In this document: positions 61,733-64,000 of the stretch, one piece after another
How positions within the stretch are numbered: position 1 is the stretch's first letter
Layout of the letters: each line of letters opens with the position of its first letter
Source of the DNA: Sympetrum striolatum
Taxonomy: Eukaryota > Arthropoda > Insecta > Odonata > Libellulidae
Reading direction: 5' to 3'
Length of the DNA stretch: 64,000 nucleotides
NCBI GenBank assembly: GCA_947579665.1
Contig: OX388350.1
Span: 30,537,393-30,601,392 of the forward strand
Position numbers and translations under genes: made by a program
The notes under the pieces: model-generated
What the model was told of the DNA's origin: nothing
The model's database searches: none
Seen by the model: only the letters and a program-made list of their open reading frames with translations

Positions 61733-62095
61733 AGTATTTTCATTATCGAGTTGTCCTTTGAGCTTTATTTCGTTGAGTTTTCGTAGGCTTTGAATTGCCC
61801 CTTCTACGTGGATGTTTTCCTGCAAGGAAGGGTTTTTCAAACACATAAGATAAATTTAACTTCACTTCATAATGATTTTGATATGGTGTATCAAGCTCTT
61901 CCGTATTTGCGTTATCAAGTTGTTTTTTATACTTTATTTAGTCAAGTTTTCATACACTTTTTATCACCCTGTGGGTGTTTTCCTACAGAAAAAGGTTTAT
62001 CAAACATATTAGATAAATTAAACTATACTTTATTCCACAAATACTTATAGTGAAGTATAATTTATCTCATGTGTTTAAGAAGAAGTTCCATCAAG
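61733..62095. repeat. Diverged direct duplication plus a third inverted copy
   Basis: 61733-61860 aligns with about 61902-62023 at an offset of 163-169 bp. Shared blocks include GTTTTCCT, then GGTTTnTCAAACA and AGATAAATT. A third copy of the right part lies inverted at about 62050-62090 (AAACACATGAGATAAATT on the minus strand). The two open frames across the region are best read as passengers of this repeat. Confidence 0.55.
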
Positions 62096-62850
62096 TGAAG
62101 ACCGAAGTGATTGATGGGTTTTTCTTCGACCAACCTCAGTAGCGAACACCATTTCCCGTATTCTTCATAAATTTCTGAAATATGTTTAAACTATATACTA
62201 GATTGAGTAAAAAATAGCCTGATTCGGGTCTAACCTTACCAAATGGAGAGTCAACCTAATCTAATGAGTATTTATTCAAAGCATGGGCAACATTCATGAT
62301 GAACAGTGAATAACTTGCTTATAATATTTTTAACTATAAAGGAAATGCTGCTTTTAGATTTACGAATTGTGAATTGAATTCCACTTGTCATAATGAAACA
62401 AAATAAATTATAGAAAAGAGGGTTTTTATAACGAACACTGTTTGGCAAACTTTAAAAAGTTCTCTTTTTCATTCGCTAAATCAAGCCTTATCAAATCTTT
62501 CCAAATATTTTATTTTACTATATTTTAAATAAGAACAATTAATTTAATTTCCAGAGGATTTAATCGATAAACCAGTACATAATTTGATTATTGACCTGAA
62601 GATGACTTCTACGAAATGGGTCTTCTGAATTATATCTTATGGAAATGAAAAAGTGTTTCTTTTCTTAATTCATTATTTCTTTCCACGAAGTACAGCCAAA
62701 AATTATTTATTACATTCATTATACTTATTCTTCGTTCCTAAATGAAATATTCCACGAAACAATCACATAATTTTTACCTTAGTTAAAAATTTAATATTTT
62801 ATTGAATGATGCACGAATTCATCTCGCGAAGTCCTCACATTTTCGTCGTA
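62096..62850. other. AT-rich spacer
   Basis: Nothing is recognised. Confidence 0.45.
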
Positions 62851-63320
62851 TCTCTTTACTTCTCCACTTTAGACTGAATTATTCAATTGCTTTTACCCTT
62901 TATTAGCCTTATATTGTTAAATCTGCATAAAGAACCAGAGGATAATGGATACGCCCAATGAATTCTACTTCCGTAACATTTGCTGTCGCAATTCACATCA
63001 AGGTCGCCGCCAAATCACAAATTGAATCTCCAGGATATGAAGACAAAGTCGAGGAGCACTTTAATCGATATTTCCGGTATTAGAAAGAGTTTGGAAGCTA
63101 TCGATCACCGTTTCATACGTTGAATGCATTACTAGATGCAATAACATCGCGTTTCTAATGCTTATCGTGCTATCGGAGATCCGCCTCTCTCGCTCCAATG
63201 AATTCTCATTAAAATGAGCATACTTCCTGCAAAGAAACTTATGGATGAGAGCATCTGTGTAGCATCATGGGAAATAAATTTGAGGGCTTTTGGAAACAAC
63301 TCCATTTAACGGCTCTTACA
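62851..63320. promoter_or_regulatory. Base-balanced island
   Basis: Non-coding block with words such as AAGGTCGCCGCCAAATC (63000) and two ATCGAT sites (63068 and 63100). No frame is convincing. Possible conserved non-coding DNA. Confidence 0.18.
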
Positions 63321-63654
63321 TCCTCGAGTCTGCAAGTACGTGTCAAGATGTACTAGTAAATCAAATTATGTCTGGATCAATAACGCAAACCAAGTTCGTT
63401 TCTGTAAAAAAAAAATTATGGAGCATTTAATTGCGAATGGAAAAAAATTGCAATGGACGATGAACAAATCAAAATTGAAAGTGAACTCTAATTCCAAAAC
63501 GAGTAACACATTCATTTCTCGGCAGTAAAATCCACTGTAAAACTATGAATATATAACTGTACTTATTTAGTCTTCATTTTAGTTAGGAGTATTTTAGTCA
63601 AGGATAAGCATTATTGAGAAAAAACATTTTTTAATCTATGCAAACATCCATGCT

Positions 63655-63725
63655 CTAACCGATATTCAAACTCGGGACCTCAGAGCTGCAAGGCTAGTAC
63701 GTTTTACCTTAAGCCACTGAGTCAG
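63655..63725 (-). repeat. tRNA-like sequence
   Basis: On the minus strand it runs from CTGACTCAGTGGCTTAAGGT (an A-box-like region) to GGTCCCGAGTTTGAATATCGG, a T-arm with partial pairing. The order and spacing fit a decayed tRNA-derived repeat. Confidence 0.5.
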
Positions 63726-64000
63726 AAAATACGATAAATATAATTTAAAGAGAATAATGTATTAAATGAAGGTATTTAGTAAAATCAATAACTATAATAT
63801 ATTGTAAAATTCAATATCTAATACCTTAATTTGACGCTATACTTTCTTATGCTACTAATTTATTTTACTTTCGATTACATTCCGATACACTTAATACGAT
63901 AGGATTTCATGAAACAACATGTAATAATCACTGATATAACCTCATATGTGTGACGAAAAATCTAATCCTTAATTTTTATACATTTATGATCACATTAGAA

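Noticed and set aside
61547..62050. Two consecutive hydrophobic frames as small membrane proteins
   Set aside because: They lie across a diverged direct duplication, and their hydrophobicity follows from T-rich codons.
20769..63725. tRNA-like sequences as working tRNA genes
   Set aside because: T-arms are good, but D- and anticodon-arms are irregular, acceptor stems mostly do not pair, and several are truncated, tandem or in pairs with SINE-like tails. None gives a clear anticodon in a proper 7-nt loop.
1..64000. CRISPR arrays, operons, rRNA genes, prophage
   Set aside because: No regularly spaced repeats with spacers, no bacterial gene organisation and no rRNA-like sequence were seen.

Overview
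The window looks like a gene-poor stretch of an arthropod nuclear genome, most likely an insect. It is AT-rich (about two-thirds A+T by eye). It carries DNA transposons with animal-type genes (one spliced, with a poly(A) signal), about 17 decayed tRNA-like repeats of the SINE type, an (AT)n microsatellite, and no bacterial-style operons. The species cannot be named from the sequence. No host protein-coding gene could be established. The window could be intergenic or lie inside a very long intron.

The main object is a piggyBac-like transposon at 4825-10799, flanked by TTAA duplications. Its minus-strand transposase is built from two exons that join in frame (569 residues, no internal stop). 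It has a piggyBac layout: acidic N-terminus, DDD-type catalytic core, basic stretch and C-terminal cysteine-rich zinc domain. Two things are odd. The second catalytic aspartate is an asparagine. The element also has two 855-bp inverted arms (5003-5857 and 9920-10774) that differ at only two positions with no indels. Each arm holds inward-facing TATA-like sequences and a terminal palindrome, GTGGTCATTTGACCAC.

A second DNA transposon at 28019-29207 is a Tigger/pogo-type remnant. It has matching inverted ends, TA duplications, a 107-codon ORF with only the DNA-binding part, and no catalytic domain.

From 20.7 kb onward, tRNA-like repeats recur at 20.8, 22.4, 23.5, 25.3, 37.1-37.9, 42.3, 45.4-45.7, 47.9, 49.9, 56.8-56.9, 61.1 and 63.7 kb. 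Several form head-to-head (minus then plus) pairs. The 37.1-37.4 kb cluster is also a tandem array with a 122-bp period.

The rest is AT-rich DNA with no supportable gene, interrupted by islands of balanced base composition, several with TAATTA-like homeodomain cores (for example 0.95-1.56, 10.8-11.2, 22.8-23.2, 44.35-44.8, 52.5-53.0, 56.3-56.7 and 62.85-63.3 kb). There is one clear CpG-rich island (54.7-55.3 kb), several pyrimidine-rich tracts, and compact hairpins at 1.94, 14.07, 15.85, 29.4, 32.35 and 33.14 kb. A possible 33-nt microexon lies at 36725-36757.
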